DNA from: Brienomyrus brachyistius
Taxonomy: Eukaryota > Chordata > Actinopteri > Osteoglossiformes > Mormyridae
DNA: 64,000 bases
Direction: 5' to 3'
Assembly: GCF_023856365.1 (NCBI RefSeq)
Contig: NC_064548.1
Span: 25,322,289-25,386,288 of the forward strand
Positions 10,801 to 22,972 of this stretch are shown here, piece after piece (position 1 is the first letter of the stretch; each line of letters begins with the position of its first letter). The position numbers and the translations under genes are program-made. The notes beneath the pieces are model-generated. The model saw nothing but the letters and a program-made list of their open reading frames with translations. It had not been told where the DNA came from and searched no databases.

Positions 10801-12822
10801 TGGAGTTGGTGCTGAGAGCAGCTACATGCTCCCTCCCCACAGACCACTGATCTACATACACAAAGCGCCAAGAAAACTGCTCCTCAACTCATTCCACATC
10901 CTCTCCAGGCGTTCTGCCAGTCAGCTGGCCCAAAACTAAGAAGTATATGCGTCTAAGGATAGATGTGGTTTGTGCCTTGAACCATTTTCAGAAGCCACTT
11001 TTGCATTTAAGAGGTGCATTGGAGTCAGACTTGGAGAAAAGAGAGGGAATCCAGTCCATTAGAGGGCGCTGTCTCTCTCGAGCTCACAGACACGCAGCTG
11101 CACCAACAATCAAAAGTCTACTTCAGCATACACGCAAGGCAAACTTACATATTCCTCCTAAAGGAATTTTAACACATATTGCTAATTGTGTCCTGCAATT
11201 ATATTATAAAGTGGTGTAAATTTAATCTCTCAGTTTGGATAAAAATGTTCATAACACAACAACTTACAGAAACATCTTGCATGAATTCTGTCAGTTATTT
11301 AATAGTAATTACTCAGGTGATCAAGCAATCAGGATTATGTCTGAGAGGTTCACATAGTATTTTTGTACTAACTATGGTTGATTTATGCAGAAATGAGGCT
11401 GTCCTTGTCTGCATCCGGACCACTTCACTTGCTCTCTCCTGACCCTGAACGTGTTTGTTGAGATTTGTGAAATGGCTGTTGCGCTTATATCGACAGCTAA
11501 TTTGGCAAGTTTGGCTTGGACATTGAGGAGCTCAGCCAGAGCGACTTATACAGTATGTCACTTAAGTGAGAGATCCTGCGGCATTGCACTGAGCCACTAG
11601 AGGGCACCACAGCATGAGCAGAAGCGCAGTGAGAAGCAGCCGAAGTAGAGTTGGGATTCAGACATATTTCATCAGCTGATAAGGGGCTGCCTGGGTCTCT
11701 GCTCTGAGTCTCAGCAGAAACTCTGATATGACCTTTGATCAGAACCAAACTGCTGATTCCACAAAAACCTGAACATTACAGAGTTCTGCCGGGGTTTGAT
11801 GAGGCATCTCCGATGATGGGGTGCCGACCCCCCCATAAGTGGAAGGCAGGAATGGGTGTGTGAACTGGAGGAAACGAAGCAGAAATTCCAGAATTCTCAC
11901 GTTACGAAAATCCACGTGTCTGTCGGCTGAATCGGGGGACAGACTTTAGTCAATTAAGACACAAAGACCGGGAAATGTTTAGGTGTTTTTGTGGTGTGTA
12001 ACTGGGAAGGGGGCTACTGGTAGGAATGCTGCATTTCAGGGAGCTATACTTTTATGAGAAATGAAATGTGCACCCTGCCTCAGAATATGTGCCTTGGAAG
12101 TATGTTGGGGGGGGGGGGGGGCTTGTTTGGGCTCCCCAGCAGCTGGGTGTCTGGAATCGCTCAGCCGGCCACTGGAGAGAGAAGAAACACGTACACAGCA
12201 TTCCTCAGCAGTGTGATCAGGCCGGCGAATGTGTCGAGTCTGCCAAAGTGTGTTTTATGGTTCCTGTGTGATCTCCAGCCGAACCATCCCAGAGTTTGGG
12301 GGGATGGGGGTGGGCAAGGAGTTTTTGGGGGCGGGGATTAAGCTAAGGTCTCTCAGAAAAGCTGCGTTTACCATCAGGGCAAAACGGTGCCTTGGGATTT
12401 TGAGCTCTCAGTGTGTGATGCTAAGATGTTCCTGTTGTGAGAATCACTGGCACACTGGTGAAAGATGACTTACCTGCACTGCTGAGGTGCTCAGCGCTGG
12501 GCTTACAGTAAAAAAACCGTGTCACAGAAGCAGCCGAGAGCACAGCGAGCCCCAGTTAGCCTCCCGCTAGTGGCGAGGTACTCGCAAGGGCCTGTTTCAG
12601 CGAGTGGTGCGGACGTGGCCCTGCTGTCGATTCGGGGGAGGGCTGAGCTGCCTGGAGACTCACTGAGCTGCCTCACTCCTGTCCAGCTGTGTCTCTGCTC
12701 CGATTCCAGCCCCTCCCTTAACCTCCGCTCTTCTTTCCACTGCATTTCTCCACCAAAATAAAAATGTGACCGATGGCTGAAATGTTGCTCATTTTGGCCG
12801 TGACATAACCCCCCTGCCCCCC

Positions 12823-12871
<49 letters not shown>

Positions 12872-13611
12872 CTGGACAGGGGCCCCGGAGTCAAGGTGAT
12901 TCTCTGTCTCTCTTTGCCTGGTCTGGAAGCTGTTCTCCTTCTAGTCTATGGGCAGATTTCACATAATGCCCTCACCGAAATGGCCTATGGCTACCAGCAT
13001 GGTCTCTATACCCAGCAGGAATTAACATTAAAAGTCCTGTACACCTATTAAAAATATATAGGGGACATTAGCATTCAGGCTAGAGAAACACAAACAGCCA
13101 CACAAGCTCTGTCACCCAAAACAATACACTTCAAAAGGCAGCATCACCAGGATGTGTAATAGATACTGTTGTGAAAAGCAGGGAAACCTGGAGTTGCTCA
13201 GCCCAGCTGCCCCCGCTAGTGTGTCTCCTTTTATCCTGACCCTCCCCTCCCCTCCCCTCCCCTCCTCACTGCCTGCTGGAACATCAGGGCACACGCCCCT
13301 CGTAACAGTCGCCTTACATAAAGCCTTTTCTTTTTCCGGTGCTTTCTTAAGGTTCTATGGCCGCATGTGTCTCCAGCAGGAGCCCCAGCTGCATTCTGAG
13401 ACCGCCGACACCCCCGGAAAGGCGTGCACCGAAGCCCCCTGCTGGCCTATCCTGACCTTTCCACAGAATTGCGGGAATGCTGATGTGGTGAGAACACCCC
13501 ACTGCTCTGAGAATGACCTCCACTGGAGGACTGTGCTGCCTGGTTGTAACAGTACTGAGGGACTGTGTCAGGGAGGAGAATGATGCTAAAGGGAACAGCC
13601 TAGGTGATGAG
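7811..13611. other. Intergenic region upstream of IPO5
   Basis: An AT-rich stretch of 5.8 kb with no open frame resembling a known protein. Visible are a short G-rich triplication (GGGTGGGGTCA) near 9290-9315, a TTATTAATGA direct repeat near 9000, a poly-G run near 12109 and a CCCCT run near 13240-13264. Confidence 0.6.
12817..12869. repeat. Compound C-run / CA microsatellite
   Basis: About 23 consecutive C followed by roughly 15 CA dinucleotides. Homopolymers of this length are often mis-sized in assemblies. Confidence 0.95.
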
Positions 13612-14030
13612 TCAGGGTTACGGGTCAGGGTGACAGGATGACAGCCCTGGGTGACGTTAGGGTGACAGGCCAAGGTGATGCGTTAGGGTGACAGGTCTGG
13701 TTGACGGGTCAGGGTGACAGGATGACAGGCCAGGGTGACGCGTTAGGGTGACAGGTCTGGTTGACAGGTCAGGGTGACAGGATGACAGCCCTGGGTGACG
13801 TTAGGGTGACAGGCCAGGGTGACGCATTAGGGTGACAGGTCTGGTTGACAGGTCAGGGTGACAGGATGACAGGCCAGGGTGACGCGTTAGGGTGACAGGC
13901 CAGGGTGACAGGCCAAGGTGATGCGTTAGGGTGACAGGTCTGGTTGACGGGTCAGGGTGACAGGCCAGGGTTACAGGTCTGGGTGACGTGTTAGGGTGAT
14001 GGGTCTGGGTGACAGGCTAGGGGCAGAGTG
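13612..14030. repeat. Degenerate minisatellite (GGGTGACAGG family)
   Basis: Tandem 14-17 bp subunits such as GGGTGACAGGTCTGG, GGGTGACAGGCCAG and GTTAGGGTGACAGG form imperfect larger blocks of about 60-100 bp. GTTAGGG recurs, giving isolated telomere-like hexamers. No coding potential. Confidence 0.85.
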
Positions 14031-14224
14031 AGGCACACTTCGATTCTGCCGATTACGGTTTTGTGGCAAATGCAGGTTAGCATTGGAGCAGGAGCTACAC
14101 AGTGTGTCACAGAGGAGCACTGGCGGGCACTCATGACAGGACGTCTTCACCGTGCTGCGAAGGTATTTTTAATAAAGGCTAATTAAACTCATTTCCTGAC
14201 AAGCTTACTGGAGCAGGGACCCAT

Positions 14225-14382
14225 ATTACCAAGCTGGATTTCTTGCTTAGCCGGATAATTTGTCAAATTTAAGGTAGTCTGGGCTAAATGGGCATCATCA
14301 CCTACACTTAGCTCACATTACCTTAAATCCAACAAGCTATCCGGCTAAGGAGGAAATCCTCCTGTGAAACAGGCCCCAGGAC
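14225..14382. mobile_element. Foldback MITE-like element
   Basis: The left arm begins GGATTTCTTGCTTAGCCGGA (about 14236). The complement of the right arm begins GGATTTCCTCCTTAGCCGGA (about 14362 leftward). The two arms stay alignable for about 47 bp at roughly 80% identity around a loop of about 45 bp. This is the layout of short non-autonomous hairpin elements that are common in fish genomes. I cannot name the family. Confidence 0.65.
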
Positions 14383-15717
14383 GTCAAATAACCATTTTTT
14401 TGTTTTAATGAGTAACGCAATTAGCAGTTATACGCTGGCTTTCCCAGTCACCTTCAGACTGTTCATCTTCTTGCAGCACCGAAGGTTTATGGGAACCAGA
14501 GTTTCTGATGAGCTAGATCAGGACGGGGGGGCACCAGGTGGGCCACATTGAGGAATGATGCAACAGAATAATGAATACAGAGAGAAGGCAGCCAGGAACT
14601 AGCATGATGACTGCAAGCTCATGAAATACGATGAAATGTGGAATCTGATTTTAAAAAAGGAATGTGCATATTGGGGGGGGGGGGGTCACTGCCCCAAGAC
14701 TACAGCTGAACGTCTCTGGGACGTAGCAAATGGAGCAGTGAAAGGTGCCTAAGCTGGAGCCGCGCCGGCGAATAGGGACAGTCAGCAGCTTCGGAGCGCG
14801 TAGTACGGTCATTAAGGAAAGTGTCCGGGCTCAGCAGAACCCATGACGAAGTTCCACAAGCATATTTTTAGTTAGATATTTGTTTCTATAGTCAAAATTT
14901 ATTTTTGTTCCTGAGCCAATAACAAAATGTCTGTTTTGCTGAAACACACTCACACACATTCCACCGAGCAGGCGGCCATTAGACGGCATTCACCTGCTGA
15001 ACAGGCTTAGCCTGAGAGAGTCTGTGGCGGACAGCAAGCCAGCTACATGCCGTTTATTTCAGGAGGCTGGAGACAGAGACCCTGCTGGAGCTCCGAGAGA
15101 AACGCGAAGAGAGGAAGAGGCCGGCCGGCCTTTGTTAGGGTTTCCTGCAGACGTGTGGATGTGCAGGGGCTTATGGGTAAGCAGTGAATACTGCAGCAGG
15201 ATCATAATGCAAGATGGCTAAGTGAGGATTGAGGCCTGTTTTTCTGAATGTCACAGCTCAGGCTGCACCAGCGGGCACGGGGTGAGGGAGACAGGTGTAG
15301 GAACCCCTCACCCCCTTGGCTGGGTGGGCATCCTCAGCAATAGTCCTGAGAGAGGCTCTCAGGAAGCCCCAGTCAGGTGGAATCACACCCGTTCACCAGA
15401 TCCAATCTACTTCCAACCTGATATCACTGTTGCTACCCCCCCTTCACTCCTCCAGCCGTTTTGTAGGTCCTTTGCTAGATCTTAAAATAACACGAGATTA
15501 CAGGGGATGGGAATAAGAGGTGATGATGGTTCCCCCTCTTGTCTGGGAGTCTGTTCCTGAGTAATTCTCTCTTGATGAGTGGGCACCGAACTCGCACCTC
15601 TGGTATGGGCCACCTTCCACCCCCGTCACTCCCCCTCTCCATTTCTTTCCATCAGCAGTGCAAATTCCCACCCTGCTCCCCACACCTCAAGCTGCTGGGA
15701 TTGCTACACTAGGCCAT
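14383..15717. other. Intergenic, nothing recognised
   Basis: No gene-like open frame, RNA gene or clear repeat apart from a G-run near 14674-14687. Confidence 0.55.
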
Positions 15718-16712
15718 GAGCTGGGCGCAGCGTGCTGGGGAGGCTGGGCGCAGCGAGCTGGGGAGGCTGGGCGCAGCGTGCTGGGGAGGCGGGGCGCAGC
15801 GTGCTGGGGAGGCTGGGCGCAGCGTGCTGGGGAGGCGGGGCGCAGCGTGCTGGGGAGGCTGGGCGCAGCGTGCTGGGGAGGCGGGGCGCAGCGTGCTGGG
15901 GAGGCGGGGCGCAGCGTGCTGGGGAGGCTGGGCGCAGCGTGCTGGGGAGGCGGGGCGGAGCGTGCTGGGGAGGCGGGGCGGAGCGTGCTGGGGAGGCTGG
16001 GCGCAGCGTGCTGGGGAGGCTGGGCGCAGCGTGCTGGGGAGGCTGGGCGCAGCGTGCTGGGGAGGCGGGGCGCAGCGTGCTGGGGAGGCTGGGCGGAGCG
16101 TGCTGGGGAGGCGGGGCGGAGCGTGCTGGGGAGGCGGGGCGGAGCGTGCTGGGGAGGCTGGGCGCAGCGTGCTGGGGAGGCGGGGCGGAGCGTGCTGGGG
16201 AGGCTGGGCGCAGCGTGCTGGGGAGGCGGGGCGCAGCGTGCTGGGGAGGCGGGGCGGAGCGTGCTGGGGAGGCTGGGCGCAGCGTGCTGGGGAGGCTGGG
16301 CGGAGCGTGCTGGGGAGGCTGGGCGCAGCGTGCTGGGGAGGCGGGGCGCAGCGTGCTGGGGAGGCGGGGCGGAGCGTGCTGGGGAGGCGGGGCGCAGCGT
16401 GCTGGGGAGGCTGGGCGGAGCGTGCTGGGGAGGCTGGGCGCAGCGTGCTGGGGAGGCGGGGCGCAGCGTGCTGGGGAGGCTGGGCGGAGCGTGCTGGGGA
16501 GGCTGGGCGGAGCGTGCTGGGGAGGCTGGGCGCAGCGTGCTGGGGAGGCTGGGCGCAGCGTGCTGGGGAGGCGGGGCGCAGCGTGCTGGGGAGGCGGGGC
16601 GGAGCGTGCTGGGGAGGCTGGGCGGAGCGTGCTGGGGAGGCGGGGCGCAGCGTGCTGGGGAGGCTGGGTGGAGCGTGCTGGGGAGGCGGGGCGCAGCGAG
16701 CTGGGGAGGCAT
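15718..16712. repeat. 23-bp minisatellite, about 43 copies
   Basis: The unit is GCGCAGCGTGCTGGGGAGGC followed by a 3-base spacer, CTGG- or CGGG-like, giving a 23-bp period with almost no length variation. Variation is concentrated at two sites: T or G in GGC[T/G]GGGC, and C or G in GGGCG[C/G]AGCG. The period is not a multiple of three and lacks stops, so three plus-strand frames and one minus-strand frame stay open over 330-395 codons. These are by-products, not genes. Confidence 0.97.
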
Positions 16713-19700
16713 CATAGCAGTCTTACATTTATACCCACAGTATCAGAGGAAAAAGTGCAGCTTTTTTTGTCAGATTGCGAGGTAGCGGCTCGGAGGCCAA
16801 CACTCGGAGGAGGAAAATATTCCTTTGGCTACTGCCTCTTTAAAAGGAAGGACCAGCGGGACTCATGGCCAGCAGCAACACCTTTACTGAAGAGCCTGAC
16901 CCCAAAACTCATTCTAAATTAACTGGGAGGCTACTATGCGGATCCTGTATGAAAAACAAGTGAAGCCCAGTGACTGAGCTGATGTGCTCATTTTCTTCCA
17001 TAACCTGAGCACAGTGCCCCCTAGTGTATTGGAGGAACATCAAAACCAGAAAAGCTTTCTGGTGTCCCTTAAAAGAAACATAGATTTGTAAACCAAATTG
17101 ATTGATTTATGAATTTGAATAAAATTTATGAAATTGAATTAAATTTATGAAATTGAATTAAATTTATGAAATTGAATTAAATTAAGCTAGATCCAGGAAA
17201 TTTGCTCCCCCGTGCAAATCCAGAATGGTTTAACTGGTGCTCATACTGGAAGGATTCTCTCCTCCTCTTAAGGCATCACCAACCCTGCAGAGATCTGAGT
17301 CACGTCGGGACCGACCACCTTTCTGGGCAAATGCCAAGGCGGGGGTGGCTATGCTTTAGAGAGCAGTTATTTCAGAGGGATGAGGAGCTGCTGAAAGAGC
17401 TCAGATCGAGACCCCCCCCCCACCGCCCCCCCCCCTCACCCTGGAGTACATCCCTACATAATCTGGTAAGAGGAGATGTCTTGGCAGGGAGACTGTTTTT
17501 CCTGCTCTGAATCTCACTGACACCCGCATTAGCAGTGAGGTGAGAATTCAAAGCAATATCCTCTTTACTCTCCAATGACAAGGGCCCCCCTGCCCCCACT
17601 ATGGAATTCAGCGATCAGCACCCCCACCCCCTCCCATCTGCATGTCTCCCTCACATGAAGACTAAGGAATTTTACTGCAAGGTGAGACGAGGCTTTAATT
17701 TGCGGGACTGCGATCTCTGTGGCGTGGGAGGTCGTGCCAATGTGTCCCAGCTACCTGTACAGGCACTTCGACGGGGGCGTACTGTTTTATGTGAATAAGG
17801 TCGCTGTGTAAAATTGCAGCTCTTTAGACAGTTGGGGCGGGGGGTGGGGGGGGTGGATTTGGGAGAGACGGCATCTCATTTGTGGGCCGAGAATCTGCAG
17901 AACACAGAACCTTCAGAAACAGACCCTGTCATTCTGCAGCCACTGTACTGCTCGTTTCCACAGCTCAGATACGGGGCCAGGAAATCGCTGCTCCTCTGTC
18001 ATCAGTCAGGGACCTGAGACTGAGCTACAGCATTATAAACAGCCACTGACATACAAAGATAATGTATCAAGTAGAAGCTAATTAAGACATTTAGGCTTAA
18101 ACTGTCAAATGGACACCTAAATTATAATCATGATGAATAATTAATTCACTCCCTTTTCTTCATCATATGTCTCGCAGCCTCGGTACCGGGAGTAATTGCA
18201 GCAACGGGCCCAGATCCGAGAGTTACCCATGACTGGATGACCTGCCCCGCTGGGTAGCCGCACAGAAAGGCCCCAAAACACCAGGTCCCGTTCCGGAGCT
18301 CGTTAATCAGGCCCCTGCTGCAGCTCCTGCCTTCGGTTCATTTACTGGCAGCATGAGCTTCTGTGGCTCCTTCCTTCTCCACGTTCCATATTACGTCTGG
18401 TTATCTGGGAAAAGGATTCCTGGACGATATGAAGGATTCCTTAATTGGTTAACTATTAAAAACATCATACTTGAAGATCTCATTTCTACATTTGCAGAAA
18501 GCGGCCTATTTTTTCCCACATAAAAATTCAGATGAAGAAATGGATTTTTAAAACAAAACACTGTCCATTTTTTTAAAACATCTAACATTGATATGTTCTG
18601 AATGCCTGATCTCTTTGCTCTTGATGTGCGGATATTTCAGACCATTTTTACTTACCAACTTGTTTTATATATAATGTGGATTTTCTTTTATAAACTTTCC
18701 TCCACACAAACACAAACAGACCAGGACACGAGTGGCAATCGGACCTGCAGGAAGCTGCTGGCGCCGCTGTGATTAACATCAGATGGGCGTCCCAGCGTGT
18801 AAATGGGTCGCTCCTATGAAGCTATAGTGGATGTTTTTCAGTTACTGGGATGTTTTTCAGCCGTTAGTCAGCAGTGACAAGCTTGTCCACGTTCCAAGCG
18901 CCTGCCAGCTAGAATCAGGCTCAGACATATGTTAGCCTCCTGGACAGATTTGCATACAAAAAAAGAGAGAATTCCTGGAAGATACCTCAATAATCATCAT
19001 CCCTGGAGCATTACTACCTGCTTCCACCAGAGGGTGCCCTAATTGGACTGCCTCCTTGCCCCTGCTCTGTGTTTACATTGGTCTGCTCATCTGTACAGAT
19101 CTTATTTATTTTTTATTACTCCTCAGTCCTGCAATGGGTAAGTGGCCAGAAGATGGACAGGTGTTTAGTATTTCATTGCTAAAAGAAATTATTTTAAGGG
19201 AACCCTGGCATAAAACATCAGTATCTTAAGCAAAGGCAGTTTCACTTCAAAGGGATCAAGTACTAAAGAAACACCTGGTTTTAGCTGAGTCAGCTGGATT
19301 TTTCTGTGGCTTTCCGAGTGGGGTGAGGGAATTCATTTAATAACAGAAGTTGTGTCACCACACAAGATGGCTGCTGACACCTCTCAGATCGTGCCTCTCT
19401 CTTATTTCACGCCCCTTGTGCATTTTGCTTATTCACAATGCTCATGGTGCTCTGCTCCTTAAAAGCAGGGTATCTGAGAATGACTTGTAAAAATCTTTTA
19501 GGAATCTCTCCTGAATGCTATCTTCTCCGCGCTGTGGCCTTTTGCTCTTAAAGCACTCATTCCTAAATCCCTGACAGGCCTGAAGAGGCCCAGATTCACC
19601 CGACCGCATCCCCCAGGGATGGGAACTAGCCACAGCTGATAAGTGTGAAAACTATCAGGCTAAATGTATAGGGAGGTAAATGGAAAATAAAGGCTGAACC

Positions 19701-21347
19701 TGAAAAAGGGACAGCTCAGTTCAACAGATGCTACGCTCGCTTATTTAGGGAATCCAAAAATAAACAGCAGTGAGTGACCCCCATGTTGATTTAGAAGCCA
19801 AGAAGGATTCATTTTAAACGGTCTGCATACCTTATACACCCATAAATCTGACCGCTTTATCCACGCCTAAAATCATCCAAACGAGAGCTGAAGTCTTAAT
19901 ACATCTAAGTATTTGAACAATGTGAAACACAACTTCTCCACATCTTTGACTTAAAACTTTGACCATTCTGGGTCTGCGTTGCTATGGATTCTACTTCTCG
20001 CTCTCGTGGTTGCTAAGAAACTGCTTTGTTGCTATAACTGCGATATGCAACGGAAGCTTTCAAACGCTAACACACACCAACAGTGACTCAATCACAAAGC
20101 AGGACAAAATAAAATATGAAAAAAAAATAAACACCAGAAAGCAACAATCTTGTCCTGATCCAAAGTAAAGAAATGTAGATTTACCAGCAAGGTCAGCCAT
20201 CTTGTGGAGGTTCATCTAATTCATAACTGGGCCAGCGGAGCATCTAGAGATGCACTTGTGAGCACTGGGCCTTGTGGGGCCTCCAGCGATCACTGCTATG
20301 TGACTCACAGGCTGTTGTGAAATAAGCACTCAACTCCTATCTCCTGCTATGCGATGAGGTTTTCGTCTGTGCATCTTAAATCAGCCTGCTGTGTATATAT
20401 CGGCACTCCTCAAAATAGCATTATAGTAATATCAGAAGCTCAGCGATTTGTCTATGAAGCAATGCTACATCAGCAGACTGTGTGCTCTGCACGTGCCGAT
20501 ACCTTTATCTATTACTCTGTACATCGAGTGCTAAAACATCTACTAAATTAAACTAAAACGTCTAGTCTCACATCTAGAGACAGATGCATAGCAGAGGCAT
20601 CTTATATATGATGGACTCTGTTGGTCTGAGAAAAGGTGGAAAGGTTGGGATGAAATTAAACAAAAACGTGTGGATGAATCCAGGATTATGGATTACAGCT
20701 GTAAAGGCACATTTGAGCCAGGTTAGCTCTTCTACAGGTTATAGAGCATTACATTAGTGTCTTGGCCAACATCTGGCACAGCTGACAACAAATCAGCCCG
20801 GCTGACACTGTTATATCACTGATCCCAGATGTTCTGCCGAAATCACTGACATGACGGTATGTTAGATGCACCGCAGATGTCATCTTCCCAACGGGCCGGG
20901 AGTCAAGCCCATGTCCTTAACCACTAGCCACAGCTTCGAAAGGAATTCACGTAATTAAAAAGACGAGCGGCCCTGAGAAGGGTCCATGTGACAATCAACC
21001 TGAAAACCTTTTCATGAAGAGAGCTGACTGTACAGTGTTTTTGAAGGATTTATGGCTTTGAGTTCACAATGTGGAGGGGAAAGGAAGGGAAACGTTACTG
21101 TTTATGATGAACCTTTACTTCCAGCCCGCTGTAGCTATGCAGCCCGGAGGGCAGCCGGACTCTATCTTCTGTGTCGCTATGTGGGCGAGCTGCTGCCCCC
21201 CCCCCGCCCCCGCTGCCCATAAGCGCCCCACTAATTTCAGCACCACACGCCAGCCTGCAGTTACAAGCCACCCCTCTGTTCAGGTTCCCAAGAGGGGGAG
21301 GTGACGAACTTGCATATGAATGGGATGGGCTACAAGTCCAGCAATGT
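16713..21347. other. Intergenic, mostly unique sequence
   Basis: No recognisable gene. It contains the small AT-rich tandem repeat at 17103-17184, C-runs near 17410, and AT-rich, low-CpG unique sequence around 18060-18180 that could be a conserved non-coding element but cannot be judged without alignment. Confidence 0.55.
17103..17184. repeat. 19-bp AT-rich tandem repeat
   Basis: About four copies of AAATTTATGAAATTGAATT, the first one degenerate. Confidence 0.9.
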
Positions 21348-22972
21348 AAAGGATGGGATATAACTCCAGGAGAAGGGCGCACACCCCATACTAGCTGATG
21401 GACGGGATACGGCTCCAGTGGATGGGCGCACGCCCCATACTAGCTGATGGACGGGATACGGCTCCAGTGGATGGGCGCACGCCCCATACTAGCTGATGGA
21501 CGGGATACGGCTCCAGTGGATGGGCGCACGCCCCATACTAGCTTGTGGACGGGATACGGATCCAGTGGATGGGCGCACGCCCTATACTAGCTGATGGACG
21601 GATACGGCTCCAGTGGATGGGCGCACGCCCCATACTAGCTGATGGACGGGATACGGCTCCAGTGGATGGGCGCACGCCCCATACTAGCTTGTGGACGGGA
21701 TACGGATCCAGTGGATGGGCGCACGCCCCATACTAGCTGATGGATGGGATACGGCTCCAGTGGATGGGCGCACGCCCCATACTAGCTGATGGATGGGATA
21801 CGGCTCCAGTGGATGGGCGCACGCCCCATACTAGCTTGTGGACGGGATACGGATCCAGTGGATGGGCGCACGCCCCATACTAGCTGATGGACGGATACGG
21901 CTACAGTGGATGGGCGCACGCCCCATACTAGCTGATGGATGGGATACGGCTCCAGTGGATGGGCGCACGCCCCATACTAGCTGATGGACGGGATACGGCT
22001 CCAGTGGATGGGCGCACGCCCCATACTAGCTGATGGACGGATACGGCTCCAGTGGATGGGCGCACGCCCCATACTAGCTGATGGACGGATACGGCTCCAG
22101 TGGATGGGCGCACGCCCCATACTAGCTGATGGACGGGATACGGCTCCAGTGGATGGGCGCACGCCCCATACTAGCTGATGGACGGATACGGCTCCAGTGG
22201 ATGGGCGCACGCCCCATACTAGCTGATGGACGGATACGGCTCCAGTGGATGGGCGCACGCCCCATACTAGCTGATGGACGGATACGGCTCCAGTGGATGG
22301 GCGCACGCCCCATACTAGCTTGTGGATGGGATACGGATCCAGTGGATGGGCGCACGCCCCATACTAGCAAGATGGACGGGATACGGCTCCAGTGGATGGG
22401 CGCACGCCCCATACTAGCTTGTGGACGGGATACGGATCCAGTGGATGGGCGCACGCCCCATACTAGCAAGATGGACGGGATACGGCTCCAGTGGATGGGC
22501 GCACGCCCCATACTAGCAAGATGGACGGGATACGGCTCCAGTGGATGGGCGCACGCCCCATACTAGCTTGTGGACGGGATACGGATCCAGTGGATGGGCG
22601 CACGCCCCATACTAGCAAGATGGACGGGATACGGCTCCAGTGGATGGGCGCATGCCCCATACTAGCAAGATGGACGGGATACGGCTCCAGTGGATGGGCG
22701 CACGCCCCATACTAGCTTGTGGACGGGATACGGCTCCAGTGGATGGGCGCACGCCCCATACTAGCTTGTGGACGGGATACGGCTCCAGTGGATGGGCGCA
22801 CGCCCCGTACTAGCTGATGGATGGGATACGGCTCCAGTGGATGGGCGCACGCCCCGTACTAGCTGATGGATGGGATACGGCTCCAGTGGATGGGCGCACG
22901 CCCCATACTAGCTTGTGGACGGGATACGGCTCCAGGAGAAGGCCGCACGCCCCATACTAGCTGATGGACTGG
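21348..22972. repeat. 49-bp minisatellite, about 33 copies
   Basis: Each unit contains GATGGACGGGATACGG, CTCCAGTGGATGGGCGCACG and CCCCATACTAG. There are three subtypes by leader: CTGATGGAC, CTTGTGGAC and CAAGATGGAC. The CTTGTGGAC type usually carries a BamHI-type GGATCC where the others have GGCTCC. The first and last units share a CCAGGAGAAGG variant that no internal unit has. Open frames across it are repeat artefacts. Confidence 0.97.

Noticed and set aside
13612..14030. True interstitial telomere
   Set aside because: TTAGGG occurs singly within longer units and is never a pure tandem hexamer array.
15658..16922. Open frames of 333-396 codons on both strands
   Set aside because: They come from a stop-free 23-bp repeat read in all frames; there is no recognisable domain and the start codons lie inside or beside the array.
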